64,000 nt of DNA from NCBI RefSeq assembly GCF_023115445.1, contig NZ_JALDUI010000003.1, positions 82,108-146,107 on the forward strand, given 5' to 3'. Source of the DNA: Streptococcus sp. oral taxon 431. GTDB lineage: Bacteria; Bacillota; Bacilli; Lactobacillales; Streptococcaceae. Numbering within the stretch: the stretch's first letter is position 1; the number at the start of each line of letters is the position of its first letter. The notes under the pieces are model-generated. The model was not told the DNA's origin and did no database searches. It worked only from the letters and a program-made list of their open reading frames with translations. Of this stretch, positions 50,126 through 58,865 are shown one piece after another. Made by a program: the position numbers and the translations under genes.

Positions 50126-50854
50126 TTATAATCGATTTCTAAAGACTTCGTACATGAGGATAGCAGCTGCGACACTGGCATTGAGGCTCTGTACGTGACC
50201 ATTCATAGGAATGGTGATCATCTCGTCTACTTGTTTCTTGATGTTGCTTGAGATACCTTTGCCTTCATTTCCGATGATGAGGGCGACTTTACCACTTGTA
50301 TTCCATTTGTGGCAAGGAGTTCCATTCATATCAGTTCCAAAGGTCCAGAAGCCTTCATCCTTGAGTTTGTCCAAGGTTTGGCTGAGATTGGTCACGCGAG
50401 CGATAGGAACGTGTTCAATCGCACCTGTTGCTGTTTTTGCAACGACAGGAGTGACGCCGACAGCTCGGTGTTTGGGAATGATAACACCTGAAACATTGGT
50501 TGCATCCGCTGTTCTCAAGATAGAACCGAGATTATGTGGGTCCGTTAAACCATCAAGGATTAGTAGTAGTGGGTTTTCTTCCTGGCGTGTCTTAGCAAGA
50601 ATTTGCTCGAGTTCAGTGTAGGCAAATTCAGAAACACGCAAGACAAAACCTTGGTGAACAGCTCCTTCAGTCATCTCAGAAAGTGATTTTTTAGAAGTCC
50701 AAGAAATGGATACTTTCTTTTCAGTAGCCAATTCCTTAACTTTTTCCACATTCTTTCCTCGTAAATCTTCCTGAAGGTAGAGTTTGTTTCCAGTATTTGC
50801 TAAAAGAGCTTCTGTGACGGCATGAACGCCATAGACAATATCGTTTGTTTTCAT
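50126..50854 (-). CDS. rlmB: TrmH/SpoU-family RNA 2'-O-methyltransferase (RlmB-like)
   Basis: Methylates ribose of rRNA (Gm2251 in E. coli for RlmB). N-terminal L30e-like substrate domain (DIVYGVHAVTEALL), then the SPOUT knot: LDGLTDPHNLGSILRTADA, VIIPKHRAVGVTPVV, GNEGKGIS and NGHVQSLNASVAAAI. 242 aa from ATG 50854. An upstream in-frame ATG at 50887 gives a leader that overlaps the def terminator and promoter and is rejected. No SD; the ATG lies 6 nt after an extended -10. Specific rRNA target is by similarity only. Confidence 0.9.
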   Translation of the reverse strand: MKTNDIVYGVHAVTEALLANTGNKLYLQEDLRGKNVEKVKELATEKKVSISWTSKKSLSEMTEGAVHQGFVLRVSEFAYTELEQILAKTRQEENPLLLILDGLTDPHNLGSILRTADATNVSGVIIPKHRAVGVTPVVAKTATGAIEHVPIARVTNLSQTLDKLKDEGFWTFGTDMNGTPCHKWNTSGKVALIIGNEGKGISSNIKKQVDEMITIPMNGHVQSLNASVAAAILMYEVFRNRL

Positions 50855-50860
50855 ATCTTC

Positions 50861-50869
50861 ATTATAACA
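50861..50869 (-). promoter_or_regulatory. rlmB-like gene promoter, predicted leaderless transcript
   Basis: Minus strand extended -10 TGtTATAAT (hexamer 50866-50861), then 6 nt and the ATG at 50854. A TTGCAA lies 15 bp upstream, inside the def terminator loop. Confidence 0.75.
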
Positions 50870-50896
50870 CAAAATCCCGTCTTGCAACGGGATTTT
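50868..50896 (-). terminator. Terminator after def
   Basis: Minus strand stem AAAATCCCGT / ACGGGATTTT with a 6-nt loop. Its T tract forms part of the spacer of the next promoter. Confidence 0.87.
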
Positions 50897-50898
50897 CT

Positions 50899-51510
50899 TT
50901 ATTCAAGAATGAGCAAACCATCTTTAACTTCAAATGGGTCTTTTTCATTGATGCGATCGTAGAACATAATGCCATTTAAGTGGTCAATTTCGTGTTGAAC
51001 TACAATAGAGTTATAGCCCTTAAGTTTGATGCGGTGCTTTTCTCCATCCTTATCAAAATAGTCGACAGTTACTCGAGCGTGGCGGATAACATAACCTGGA
51101 ACAGCACGGTCAACAGATAAGCAACCTTCCCCTTCGCCTAGGGCAGCATCTTGGACTGAATGTGAGACGATTTTCGGATTGTACATGACAGCCTGTAAAT
51201 CATAGGCTTCTTGAGGAGTCTCATCTTCCTCAGTGATATTTGGTACCAGTACGGCGATGATGCGTTTTGAGATATCCAGCTGTGGTGCAGCAAGCCCAAC
51301 ACCTCCACGTAGACCTAATTTTTCAGCCATAACAGGATCTTGCGAGTGTTTCAAAAATTGCATCATTTTTTCTCCAAGAATGATATCTTGGTCGCTCAAG
51401 GGGAAAGAGACCTCTTCGGCAACGGCACGAAGAGTAGGGTTCCCTTCGCGGATAATATCTTTCATATCGATTAAATGAGCAGCTTTGGTAATTCGTTCTA
51501 TAGCAGACAT
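50899..51510 (-). CDS. def: Peptide deformylase
   Basis: Fe/Zn hydrolase that removes formyl from nascent proteins. Motif 1 GVGLAAPQ, motif 2 [12 protein letters not shown] with metal Cys, motif 3 HEIDHLNG with metal His pair. The type-II insert and 203 aa length are usual for Gram-positives. The start is ATG 51510 ([13 protein letters not shown]); longer upstream reading is Arg/Lys-rich translation of the GGAAA repeat and is rejected. The SD is within that tandem repeat. Confidence 0.95.
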   Translation of the reverse strand: MSAIERITKAAHLIDMKDIIREGNPTLRAVAEEVSFPLSDQDIILGEKMMQFLKHSQDPVMAEKLGLRGGVGLAAPQLDISKRIIAVLVPNITEEDETPQEAYDLQAVMYNPKIVSHSVQDAALGEGEGCLSVDRAVPGYVIRHARVTVDYFDKDGEKHRIKLKGYNSIVVQHEIDHLNGIMFYDRINEKDPFEVKDGLLILE

Positions 51511-51514
51511 ATTC

Positions 51515-51542
51515 TTTCCTTTCCTTTCCTTTCCTTTCCTTC
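51515..51542 (-). repeat. Pentanucleotide tandem repeat forming the def ribosome-binding region
   Basis: Five perfect GGAAA units (minus strand) plus partial ends, directly 5' of the def start codon. Every unit contains AAGGAAA, an SD-like core; the nearest is 7-8 nt from the ATG. Confidence 0.9.
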
Positions 51543-51685
51543 TATTACAATTACATGATAACACAAAACAGATGAGAAAGAAAGTCACAGAAGTTGCTAA
51601 AAAATAATATAATAAAAGGAAATACCAATTTGTCTGTGGTATAATAAGGTAAGGTGACTTGCATCAAAAAGTAGGGAGAAAAAAT

Positions 51686-53005
51686 TTGGAACAACGTAGT
51701 AGAAAAAGAAAAAAAGGTCCTGTTCTACATGCTATTAGACATTCTGTTCGATTTTTCAGGAACTATAAGCAGTGGAACAATCGCACTTTTATTGTGGTCT
51801 TGTTAGCTTCGGTAGCTATCTTGATGATTTTTACTTTATTAGTGGAAGGAGTTCGAGGGATTTCTTTAAGCAGTAGTGATCCAAGTGCTGTGCAGAAAAA
51901 GTTAAATTCTCAGGAAAAGAATGCAGATACGGAGCAAGAAACAAGTGCGCGTATTATGGCAAATGGGGATTTGCTCTATCATATTCCGATTTATAGAACT
52001 GCTCTAAAAGAAGATGGGACTTACGATTTTCATGAAAATTTTGAGTATGTAAAACCTTGGCTCAAGCAAGCTGACTTAGTCATCGGTGATTTTGAGGGGA
52101 CGATAAGTCCTAGCCATTATTTAGCTGGCTACCCCTTGTTTAATGCACCTGGTGAAGTCATGGATGCTATAAAGGATGCTGGTTATCAGGTCTTAGACTT
52201 GGCTCACAATCATATCTTGGATTCTCAGATTGAGGGAGTTTTTTCAACTGCAGATGCTATCGAAAAAGCTGGAATGACACCAATTGGTGTTTATACCCAT
52301 GAACCACGAGAGAAAGCACCGATAGTTATCAAGGAAGTCAATGGAATTAAAATTGCCCTTTTAGCCTATTCTTATGGTTTTAACGGCATTGAAGAATACA
52401 TTTCAAAAGAAGACTATGATAATCATCTTGCTGACCTAAATGAAGACAAGATGAAGGCTGAAATTGAACGAGCAGAGAAGGAAGCGGATATTACAATTAT
52501 CATGCCTCAGATGGGAATTGAGTACCAATTGGAACCAACTGAAGAGCAAAAGACTCTCTATCACAAGATGATTGATTGGGGAGCTGATATTATCTTTGGT
52601 GGCCATCCTCACGTAGTTGAGCCTGCTGAAACGGTTGAGAAAGATGGGGACAAGAAACTCATTATCTATTCTATGGGGAATTTCATCTCAAATCAGCGAA
52701 TTGAGACTATGCAGGATGAGGAAAATGCAAAATGGACAGAACGTGGTGTTCTCATGGATGTGACTATTAAGAAAAAAGCAGGTAAGACTATAATTGAGAC
52801 GGCTCAAGCCCATCCAAGCTGGGTGAGTAGAACTCCAAAGGGAGGCTATTCTCCAGAAGGCTACCCACTCTATCTTTACCAAACTTATATCCTGGAAGAC
52901 TTTATTGAGGGTGGGAAATACCGTAGTCAGTTAGACGAGGCCACCAAGCAACGGATTGATACAGCCTATAAAGAAATGAACGAGCATGTAGGTTTGAAGT
53001 GGTAG
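51686..53005 (+). CDS. CapA/PgsA-like protein (PGA_cap domain), TTG start
   Basis: 439 aa. Basic cytoplasmic N-terminus, one membrane helix (about 32-54), then a calcineurin-like PGA_cap metallophosphatase-fold domain: ANGDLLYH, VIGDFEGTIS, LDLAHNHILD, GGHPHVVEP, YSMGNFISNQ, which hold the expected metal ligands. In Bacillus the family takes part in poly-gamma-glutamate export, but no pgs/cap partners are here, so function is uncertain. The start is TTG 51686 with GGGAG 7 nt upstream; an earlier in-frame TTG at 51659 lacks an SD. Promoter TGgTATAAT near 51640. Confidence 0.87.
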   Translation: MEQRSRKRKKGPVLHAIRHSVRFFRNYKQWNNRTFIVVLLASVAILMIFTLLVEGVRGISLSSSDPSAVQKKLNSQEKNADTEQETSARIMANGDLLYHIPIYRTALKEDGTYDFHENFEYVKPWLKQADLVIGDFEGTISPSHYLAGYPLFNAPGEVMDAIKDAGYQVLDLAHNHILDSQIEGVFSTADAIEKAGMTPIGVYTHEPREKAPIVIKEVNGIKIALLAYSYGFNGIEEYISKEDYDNHLADLNEDKMKAEIERAEKEADITIIMPQMGIEYQLEPTEEQKTLYHKMIDWGADIIFGGHPHVVEPAETVEKDGDKKLIIYSMGNFISNQRIETMQDEENAKWTERGVLMDVTIKKKAGKTIIETAQAHPSWVSRTPKGGYSPEGYPLYLYQTYILEDFIEGGKYRSQLDEATKQRIDTAYKEMNEHVGLKW

Positions 53006-53026
53006 TGACATTAAAAGAGGAGCAAG

Positions 53027-53854
53027 ATGGATATTAAGATAATAGCGACGGATATGGACGGTACTTTGTTGGATCCTCAAGGACAACTGGATCTACCTCG
53101 ACTAGAGAAAATTTTAAATCAGCTAGATCAGCGTGGAGTTCGTTTTGTCATTGCAACGGGAAATGAAGTTCATCGAATGCGACAATTACTGGAACATCTA
53201 GCAGATAGAGTAGTTCTCGTGGTTGCTAATGGTGCTCGTATATTCGAAAGTGATAAATTGATTCAAGCTCAGACTTGGGACGATGCTATGGTTGATAGAG
53301 CTTTAGCTCATTTTAAAGGCAGAGAGTGTCAGGATCAGTTTGTCGTAACTGCTATGAGTGGGGGTTTTGTCAAGGAAGGCACTGTCTTTACAGAACTTGA
53401 TAAATTCATGACTCCGGAGATGATTGAGAAATTCTATCAACGGATGCACTTTATTGATGAATGGGATTCCAGTCTTTTCGGTGGAGTTCTTAAGATGAGT
53501 ATGGTTGTTGGTGAAGAACGATCCGATTCGGTTTTACAGGAAATCAATGACTTATTTGATGGGCATGTGCGAGCTGTTTCTAGTGGATATGGTTGTATTG
53601 ATATCTTACAAGATGGAATTCATAAGGCTTGGGGCTTAGAAGAATTGCTCAAACGTTGGAATTTAAAACCTGAACAAATCATGGCTTTTGGAGACAGTGA
53701 AAATGACATTGAAATGTTAGAGTTGGCGGGTATTTCTTATGCAATGGAAAATGCAGAGGATAGAGTCAAGGAAATTGTGACAGAAGTAGCGCCAGCAAAC
53801 AGTCAGGCAGGTGTTTACCAAGTTTTAGAAAACTGGCTAGAAGAAGGAGAATAA
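53027..53854 (+). CDS. Cof-type HAD-IIB sugar phosphatase-like hydrolase
   Basis: 275 aa. Motif I ATDMDGTLLDPQG with both catalytic Asp, motif II VIATGNEVHR, a C2B cap domain, then motif IV FGDSENDIEMLELAG. These enzymes dephosphorylate sugar phosphates or similar; substrate not assignable. SD GAGGAG. The next gene follows after 1 bp. Confidence 0.92.
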   Translation: MDIKIIATDMDGTLLDPQGQLDLPRLEKILNQLDQRGVRFVIATGNEVHRMRQLLEHLADRVVLVVANGARIFESDKLIQAQTWDDAMVDRALAHFKGRECQDQFVVTAMSGGFVKEGTVFTELDKFMTPEMIEKFYQRMHFIDEWDSSLFGGVLKMSMVVGEERSDSVLQEINDLFDGHVRAVSSGYGCIDILQDGIHKAWGLEELLKRWNLKPEQIMAFGDSENDIEMLELAGISYAMENAEDRVKEIVTEVAPANSQAGVYQVLENWLEEGE

Positions 53855-53855
53855 C

Positions 53856-54491
53856 TTGGCAGTACAATTATTAGAAAACTGGCTCTTGAAAGAGCAGGAG
53901 AAAATCCAAACCAAGTATCGTGAACTCAATCAAATCTCGGTAATTGAACCAGATATCATTTTTATCGGGGATTCCATTATTGAATATTATCCCTTGCAAG
54001 AATTATTGGGAACGTCAAAAACTATTGTGAACCGAGGGATTCGAGGCTACCAGACTGGACTTTTACGAGAAAATCTTGATGCTCATCTTTATGGCGATGC
54101 AGTGGATCAAATTGTGCTTTTGATTGGGACCAATGACATTGGGAAAGATATTCCAATGAGTCAAGCATTAACAAATCTTGAAAGTGTGATTCAAAGTATT
54201 TCTCGTGATTATCCACTGTCACAGATAAAGTTAGTTTCAATCTTACCGGTCAATGAAGGTGAGGACTTTAAACAGACAGTTTATATTCGTACCAATGAGA
54301 AAATCAAGGCGTGGAACCAAGCCTATCAAGAGCTAGCTTCTGCATACATGCAGGTTGAATTTGTGCCTGTTTTTGAGAACTTACTAGATCAGAAAGGTCA
54401 ACTCAAGTCAGACTTCACAACGGATGGTCTTCATCTCGGTGTCGCTGGTTATCAAGCTTTATCAAATACTTTAAAGAAATATATTTTCTAG
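53856..54491 (+). CDS. SGNH/GDSL-family hydrolase, TTG start
   Basis: 211 aa esterase/lipase-like enzyme. Block I IFIGDSIIEYYPL (Ser nucleophile), block II NRGIRGYQTG, block III LLIGTNDIGK, block V TDGLHLGVAGY with Asp and His. No signal peptide, so it acts in the cytoplasm, possibly a carbohydrate O-acetylesterase. The start is TTG 53856, 7 nt after GAAGGAG at the end of the Cof gene. Confidence 0.9.
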   Translation: MAVQLLENWLLKEQEKIQTKYRELNQISVIEPDIIFIGDSIIEYYPLQELLGTSKTIVNRGIRGYQTGLLRENLDAHLYGDAVDQIVLLIGTNDIGKDIPMSQALTNLESVIQSISRDYPLSQIKLVSILPVNEGEDFKQTVYIRTNEKIKAWNQAYQELASAYMQVEFVPVFENLLDQKGQLKSDFTTDGLHLGVAGYQALSNTLKKYIF

Positions 54492-54518
54492 GTTCATTAT
54501 AGATGAACAAGATTTTTT
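54492..54518 (+). terminator. Probable terminator after SGNH hydrolase
   Basis: Short stem GTTCAT / ATGAAC with T6 four bases later. Confidence 0.55.
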
Positions 54519-55357
54519 ATGATTAATATTTTTGGTAAAATAAATATGTTGTTAATATTATTAAAAAAATTCTCTCAATACTAGCGATCTCATGTTAGTT
54601 GATGATACCATTCACCTGTCGGAGGATATACTAAATAATAGATCTTGAAAGTATTAAAATCTGGATAAATTGATTAAGGAAGTCAAATCAATTTCTAGCA
54701 ATGTTTTAGAAGTCACAGTGCACTATTCTGTATGCAATCTACTATCTGCTCTTCATTTGACAATTCGATACAATAAAAAGCTCCATAATATCTATAGGAA
54801 TTTGCCTATTACAAATATTATCGAGCTTTTTTTGGCTCTTTCCTACTATTTGTCAAGTCTATCAAGGTTTTAAGAATCAAATGAGACAAGACAGTAGCTA
54901 TTTTGAGGCTACTGTCATATTGTTAACACTTATTGATCTCCGAAAGGCATACTAAAACAACACCTCATCTGGTATGCTTTTCTAGCAGAATATGTTTTAT
55001 ACGATGGTGAAGTTGGCGAATTACAATCTAAGGACCATGTGAAAGTGGTTTATCATCAAAATTTACCTCTTCATTGCCAGCTTGTTTGATAACTAATATC
55101 ATCCTTAAAATACTGTAAGAGTAGGTAGCTTTTTATTTCATCAGTAGATTGTTGGTCATTGAGAACTACCTCCTTCTGTTTCTAATCACGACTAGTACTA
55201 GAAGAATGGAATGAAATAATTTCATATTTATGAAAAATTTAGACTATGAGAATGGTCGAATAGAATACTTTCAGATTCTCTATGGTAAAATGATGAAATC
55301 ACATAAGAAACTCCTTCCTATCGAGTTCATGTAGTTGAATTTTGCTAGAAATCTAAT
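54519..55357. other. Intergenic region of degraded mobile and gene fragments
   Basis: About 840 bp without an intact gene. It contains the solitary ISL3-end hairpin at 54777-54830. A short open stretch near 54943-55089 reads GILKQHLIWYAFLAEY and VLYDGEVGELQSK, without start or SD, apparently a gene remnant of unknown family. The possible ORF at 54670-54873 has a TTG start, no SD, and runs into the ISL3-like fragment, so I do not call it. Confidence 0.6.
54777..54830 (-). repeat. Solitary ISL3-element left end (hairpin)
   Basis: About 54 bp that matches the first 50 bp of the ISL3 element at 29305 in reverse orientation at about 85% by eye. It has nearly perfect inverted repeats AGCTCcATAATAT / ATATTATcGAGCT flanked by A and T runs, so it could also terminate transcription on either strand. 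Confidence 0.8.
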
Positions 55358-55379
55358 AGACTTCCTGCGAAACAAAATA

Positions 55380-55388
55380 TGATACAAT
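55380..55388 (+). promoter_or_regulatory. IS1381-like transposase promoter, leaderless geometry
   Basis: Extended -10 TGaTACAAT (hexamer 55383-55388), 6 nt, then the ATG at 55395 with no SD. Confidence 0.65.
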
Positions 55389-55394
55389 AAAACT

Positions 55395-56154
55395 ATGAAT
55401 TATGAATCAAGTAAACTCTTAACTGATGCACGCTTTAAGCGCCTTGTTGGTGTTCAGCGCACTACTTTTGAAGAGATGTTAGCTGTGTTAAAAACAGCTT
55501 ATCAACGTAAACACGCAAAAGGTGGACGAACCCCTAAGTTAAGCTTAGAAGATCTCCTCATGGCTACTCTTCAATACATGCGAGAATACCGTACTTATGA
55601 ACAAATCGCGGCTGATTTTGGCATTCACGAAAGCAACTTAATCCGTCGGAGTCAATGGGTTGAAGTAACTCTTATTCAAAGTGGTTTTACGATTTCAAAA
55701 ACTCATCTTAGTGCTGAGGATACGGTGATTGTGGATGCAACAGAGGTAAAAATAAATCGTCCTAAAAAAATCAACTAGCCAATTATTCTGGTAAAAAGAA
55801 ATATCATGCTATGAAGGCTCAAGCGATTATCACAAGCCAAGGGAGAATTGTTTCATTGGATATCGCTGTGAACTATTGCCACGATATGAAATTGTTCAAA
55901 ATGAGTCGCAGAAATATCGAACAAGCTGGTAAAATCTTGGCTGACAGTGGTTATCAAGGACTCACGAAGATGTATTCACAAGCGCAAACTCCGATAACCA
56001 TGCGCTATCTAAAGAGAGAATCAAGGTTGAGAATATTTTTGCCAAAGTAAAAACGTTTAAAATATTTTCAACAACCTATCGAAATCGACGCAAACGGTTT
56101 GGATTACGAATGAATTTGATTGCTGGCATTATCAACCGTGAACTAGGATTTTAG
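55395..56154 (+). pseudogene. IS1381-like transposase, interrupted and internally deleted
   Basis: The first part (55395-55778, 127 codons) has the helix-turn-helix TYEQIAADFGIHESNLIRR and ends at VDATEVKINRPKK. As in IS1381, the second part continues in another frame (LANYSGKKKYHAMKAQ, SLDIAVNYCHDMKL, ADSGYQG). Around 56000 about 50 bp are missing, so the RSKVENIFAKVKTFK region is joined out of frame. It ends with MNLIAGIINRELGF at 56154. Non-functional. Confidence 0.87.
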
Positions 56155-56169
56155 TTTCGCAAGAAATCT

Positions 56170-56356
56170 AATGAGTTTTTATTATTTTCTGATATTATAG
56201 TTAATCTACAATAAAACATGTTCTATAATAGTTATGAAAAAATTGTGTAACTTCAAATAGTTTATAAACTCTGGTTCTCAATTTTAGTTTTCTAATCTAC
56301 TTTTTAAATCAGTTACTAATATATTCATATTTCTAACAAAAATAAATCGTTTTCAC
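56170..56356. other. Intergenic region before nagB, no gene seen
   Basis: AT-rich 187 bp between the IS end and the nagB promoter; no ORF or terminator recognised. Confidence 0.5.
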
Positions 56357-56385
56357 TTGACAAAAATTGGTCTATACCATATAAT
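56357..56385 (+). promoter_or_regulatory. nagB promoter with NagR-type operator in the spacer
   Basis: TTGACA (56357-56362), 17 bp spacer, TATAAT (56380-56385). The spacer contains TGGTCTATACCA (56368-56379), matching the GntR-family NagR/DasR dre consensus TGGTCTAGACCA apart from one base in the centre. Repression by NagR and relief by amino-sugar phosphates is the likely control. Confidence 0.82.
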
Positions 56386-56412
56386 AAAATAAAGAATATG
56401 GAGGACAAAATT

Positions 56413-57120
56413 ATGAAAGTTATTCAAGTGGAAAATCCAATTGAAGGTGGAAAAGTTGCTTTTGATATCTTAAAAGAAAAATTGGAAAACGGTGCACAAA
56501 CATTGGGACTTGCAACAGGAAGTAGCCCTCTGGAGTTTTACCAACAAATCGTTGAGAGCGATCTTGATTTTTCAAATCTTACAAGTGTGAACTTGGATGA
56601 GTACGTAGGTCTTGATGGGGACAATCCTCAATCATATCGTTACTTCATGCAAGAAAATCTTTTCAATAAGAAACCATTTAAAGAAAGCTTCTTGCCACGT
56701 GGTGTCAAGGATAATGCAGAAGCAGAAGTAGAACGCTACAACCAAATTCTTGCTGACCATCCAGTTGACCTACAAATCTTAGGAATTGGTCGCAATGGTC
56801 ATATAGGCTTTAATGAACCAGGCACACCATTTGATAGTCAAACTCACCTTGTAGAGCTTGACCAGTCTACTATCGAAGCTAACGCGCGCTTCTTTGAGAA
56901 GATTGAAGATGTTCCAACCCAAGCTATTTCAATGGGGATTAAGAACATTTTGGATGCTAAGTCTATCCTTCTATTTGCTTATGGTGAATCAAAAGCAGAA
57001 GCTATCGCTGGAACTGTTGAAGGCCCTGTGACAGAAAGTCTACCTGCAAGTAGCCTGCAAAACCATCCAGATGTGACCATTATCGCAGATGCAGCAGCAC
57101 TCAGCTTGTTAAAAAAATAA
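56413..57120 (+). CDS. nagB: Glucosamine-6-phosphate deaminase
   Basis: Converts GlcN6P to Fru6P and ammonia, feeding host or wall amino sugars into glycolysis. 235 aa, the short Gram-positive form. Seen: [13 protein letters not shown] phosphate loop, [16 protein letters not shown] with the catalytic Asp, [15 protein letters not shown] with the His, and [12 protein letters not shown]. The start is ATG 56413 behind GGAGGAC; the ATG at 56398 precedes that SD. Regulated by an operator in its promoter. Confidence 0.96.
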   Translation: MKVIQVENPIEGGKVAFDILKEKLENGAQTLGLATGSSPLEFYQQIVESDLDFSNLTSVNLDEYVGLDGDNPQSYRYFMQENLFNKKPFKESFLPRGVKDNAEAEVERYNQILADHPVDLQILGIGRNGHIGFNEPGTPFDSQTHLVELDQSTIEANARFFEKIEDVPTQAISMGIKNILDAKSILLFAYGESKAEAIAGTVEGPVTESLPASSLQNHPDVTIIADAAALSLLKK

Positions 57121-57137
57121 GATTTTAATCATTAAAG

Positions 57138-57169
57138 ACCATTCGATCCTATGGATTGGGTGGTTTTTT
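57138..57169 (+). terminator. Terminator after nagB
   Basis: Stem ACCATTCGATCC / GGATTGGGTGGT with G-U pairs and a 3-nt loop, T6. Confidence 0.8.
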
Positions 57170-57189
57170 GGTTTGGGTATATTTCAAAT

Positions 57190-57494
57190 ATGATAAGGGT
57201 TGAAAATCAAAATTTTTATATTTTTTACATGAAGAAGACAAATTTGACTGTTCTTCACTTTCTGCTTTATGTCAGTATTTAGCAAAGTTAGAAACTATTA
57301 GTTTAGGTCAAGTAAAGGATTTATATTTTATTCGAGAGCAAATACTGAAACATCTTGTTGATCACGTTGGCAGCAAGGACTTATATACCATTTTTGATCT
57401 ACCGTCAGATTATTGGGAGTACCTAGACCACATGGGGTTAGAAATTAAAAAATTAAGTGTTCGTTTAGAACAAACTTTAGAAGTGGAGAACTAG
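57190..57494 (+). pseudogene. Small hypothetical gene with frameshift at a T6 run
   Basis: ATG 57190 opens MIRVENQNFYIF, then the frame moves at TTTTTT (57221-57226). The continuing frame, open from 57204 to the stop at 57494, reads LHEEDKFDCSSLSALCQYL, LETISLGQVKDLYFIREQ and DLPSDYWEYLDHMG. About 101 aa if rejoined. I do not recognise the family. The shift may be a true mutation, a sequencing error in the homopolymer, or slippage. Confidence 0.6.
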
Positions 57495-57623
57495 GCTAGA
57501 CATAATGGTAAAATCTTGTAAATTTTAAATGGAATGATTTGGGAGAATTTCATTTTTTTCTTGACAATTTTCTTTATTCCGTGTAAAATAGAATAGATCT
57601 TGAACTTGAAGGGAGTGAAAAAA

Positions 57624-57800
57624 ATGTCTAAAACAGTAGTACGTAAGAATGAATCTCTTGACGATGCTCTTCGTCGTTTCAAACGTGCAGTTACTAAAGC
57701 TGGTACTCTTCAAGAAACACGCAAACGTGAATTCTATGAAAAACCTTCTGTAAAACGTAAACGTAAGTCAGAAGCAGCTCGTAAACGTAAAAAATTCTAA
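57624..57800 (+). CDS. rpsU: 30S ribosomal protein S21
   Basis: 58 aa, very basic, starting [20 protein letters not shown]. It contacts the 3' end of 16S rRNA at the anti-SD. The start is ATG 57624 behind AAGGGAG; the upstream in-frame ATG-like start at 57600 precedes the SD. Confidence 0.97.
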
Positions 57801-57808
57801 TTAATAAG

Positions 57809-57836
57809 AAAGGCTAGAGTGATCTAGTCTTTTTTG
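57809..57836 (+). terminator. Terminator after rpsU
   Basis: Stem AGGCTAGA / TCTAGTCT around GTGA, T6. Confidence 0.85.
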
Positions 57837-57929
57837 CTTTAAATAAATCCTATAAATCCTGCAAAATTCTGAAACTTCCTCCTACAATTTGATATAATAG
57901 AGGGAAGAACTTGATTGAAGGAGAAAATT

Positions 57930-58865
57930 ATGTCGGTTTTAGTCAAAGAAGTGATTGATAAGCTCAGACTAGACATTGTCTATGGTGAGACTGAATTACT
58001 TGAAAAGAAAATCAATACTGCGGATATTACGCGACCAGGGCTTGAAATGACGGGGTATTTTGACTACTATACTCCAGAGCGGATTCAACTTTTGGGAATG
58101 AAAGAGTGGTCTTATCTGATTAGTATGTCTTCTCATAATCGCTACCAGGTTTTGAAAAAGATGTTTCAACCAGAAACACCTGCAGTTATTGTTGCGCGTG
58201 GTTTAGTAGTTCCAGAGGAAATGCTAAAGGCTGCTAGAGAATGTAAAATCGCTATTTTAACGAGTCGTACAGCAACAAGTCGTCTGTCTGGGGAATTGTC
58301 AAGTTACCTAGATTCTCGTTTGGCTGAGCGTGAAAGTGTACATGGTGTCTTGATGGATATCTATGGTATGGGTGTGCTCATTCAGGGTGACAGTGGTATT
58401 GGTAAGAGTGAGACAGGTTTAGAACTCGTGAAACGAGGACACCGTTTGGTAGCGGATGACCGTGTAGATATCTTTGCTAAGGATGAAATGACTCTCTGGG
58501 GTGAACCAGCTGAAATCTTGAAGCATTTACTTGAGATTCGTGGTGTTGGTATTATAGATGTGATGAGTCTTTATGGTGCCAGTGCAGTTAAGGATTCTTC
58601 ACAAGTTCAGTTAGCTGTCTATCTAGAAAATTATGACACACAAAAGACTTTTGATCGCCTAGGCAATAATGCTGAAGAATTGGAGATTTCTGGAGTAGCC
58701 ATTCCGCGTATCCGCATTCCTGTAAAAACAGGACGTAATATTTCTGTCGTTATCGAAGCAGCAGCGATGAATTATCGTGCTAAGGAAATGGGCTTTGATG
58801 CTACTCGATTGTTTGAAGAAAGATTGACAAATCTGATTGCAAAGAACGAGGTGAAAGATGATTGA
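57930..58865 (+). CDS. hprK: HPr kinase/phosphorylase
   Basis: Bifunctional enzyme that phosphorylates and dephosphorylates Ser46 of HPr, controlling CcpA-dependent catabolite repression. 311 aa, standard length. N-terminal domain, then P-loop [10 protein letters not shown] (about 153-162), [19 protein letters not shown] signature and the C-terminal K3-loop region. Start ATG 57930 with GAAGGAG; promoter TGaTATAAT near 57890-57898. Overlaps lgt by 8 bp. Confidence 0.96.
   Translation: MSVLVKEVIDKLRLDIVYGETELLEKKINTADITRPGLEMTGYFDYYTPERIQLLGMKEWSYLISMSSHNRYQVLKKMFQPETPAVIVARGLVVPEEMLKAARECKIAILTSRTATSRLSGELSSYLDSRLAERESVHGVLMDIYGMGVLIQGDSGIGKSETGLELVKRGHRLVADDRVDIFAKDEMTLWGEPAEILKHLLEIRGVGIIDVMSLYGASAVKDSSQVQLAVYLENYDTQKTFDRLGNNAEELEISGVAIPRIRIPVKTGRNISVVIEAAAMNYRAKEMGFDATRLFEERLTNLIAKNEVKDD

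Larger units (their letters stand above)
55358..56169 (+). mobile_element. IS1381-like (IS5 family) element, deleted
   Basis: Ends AGACTTCCTGCGAAAC (55358) and GTTTCGCAAGAAATCT (to 56169) are 13/16 matching inverted repeats, with TA next to both. About 812 bp; IS1381 is about 860 bp from memory, so the internal deletion explains the difference. Confidence 0.82.

Noticed and set aside
54670..54873. 67-codon ORF in the IS debris region
   Set aside because: TTG start, no SD, and its second half is translation of a solitary ISL3 terminal hairpin.
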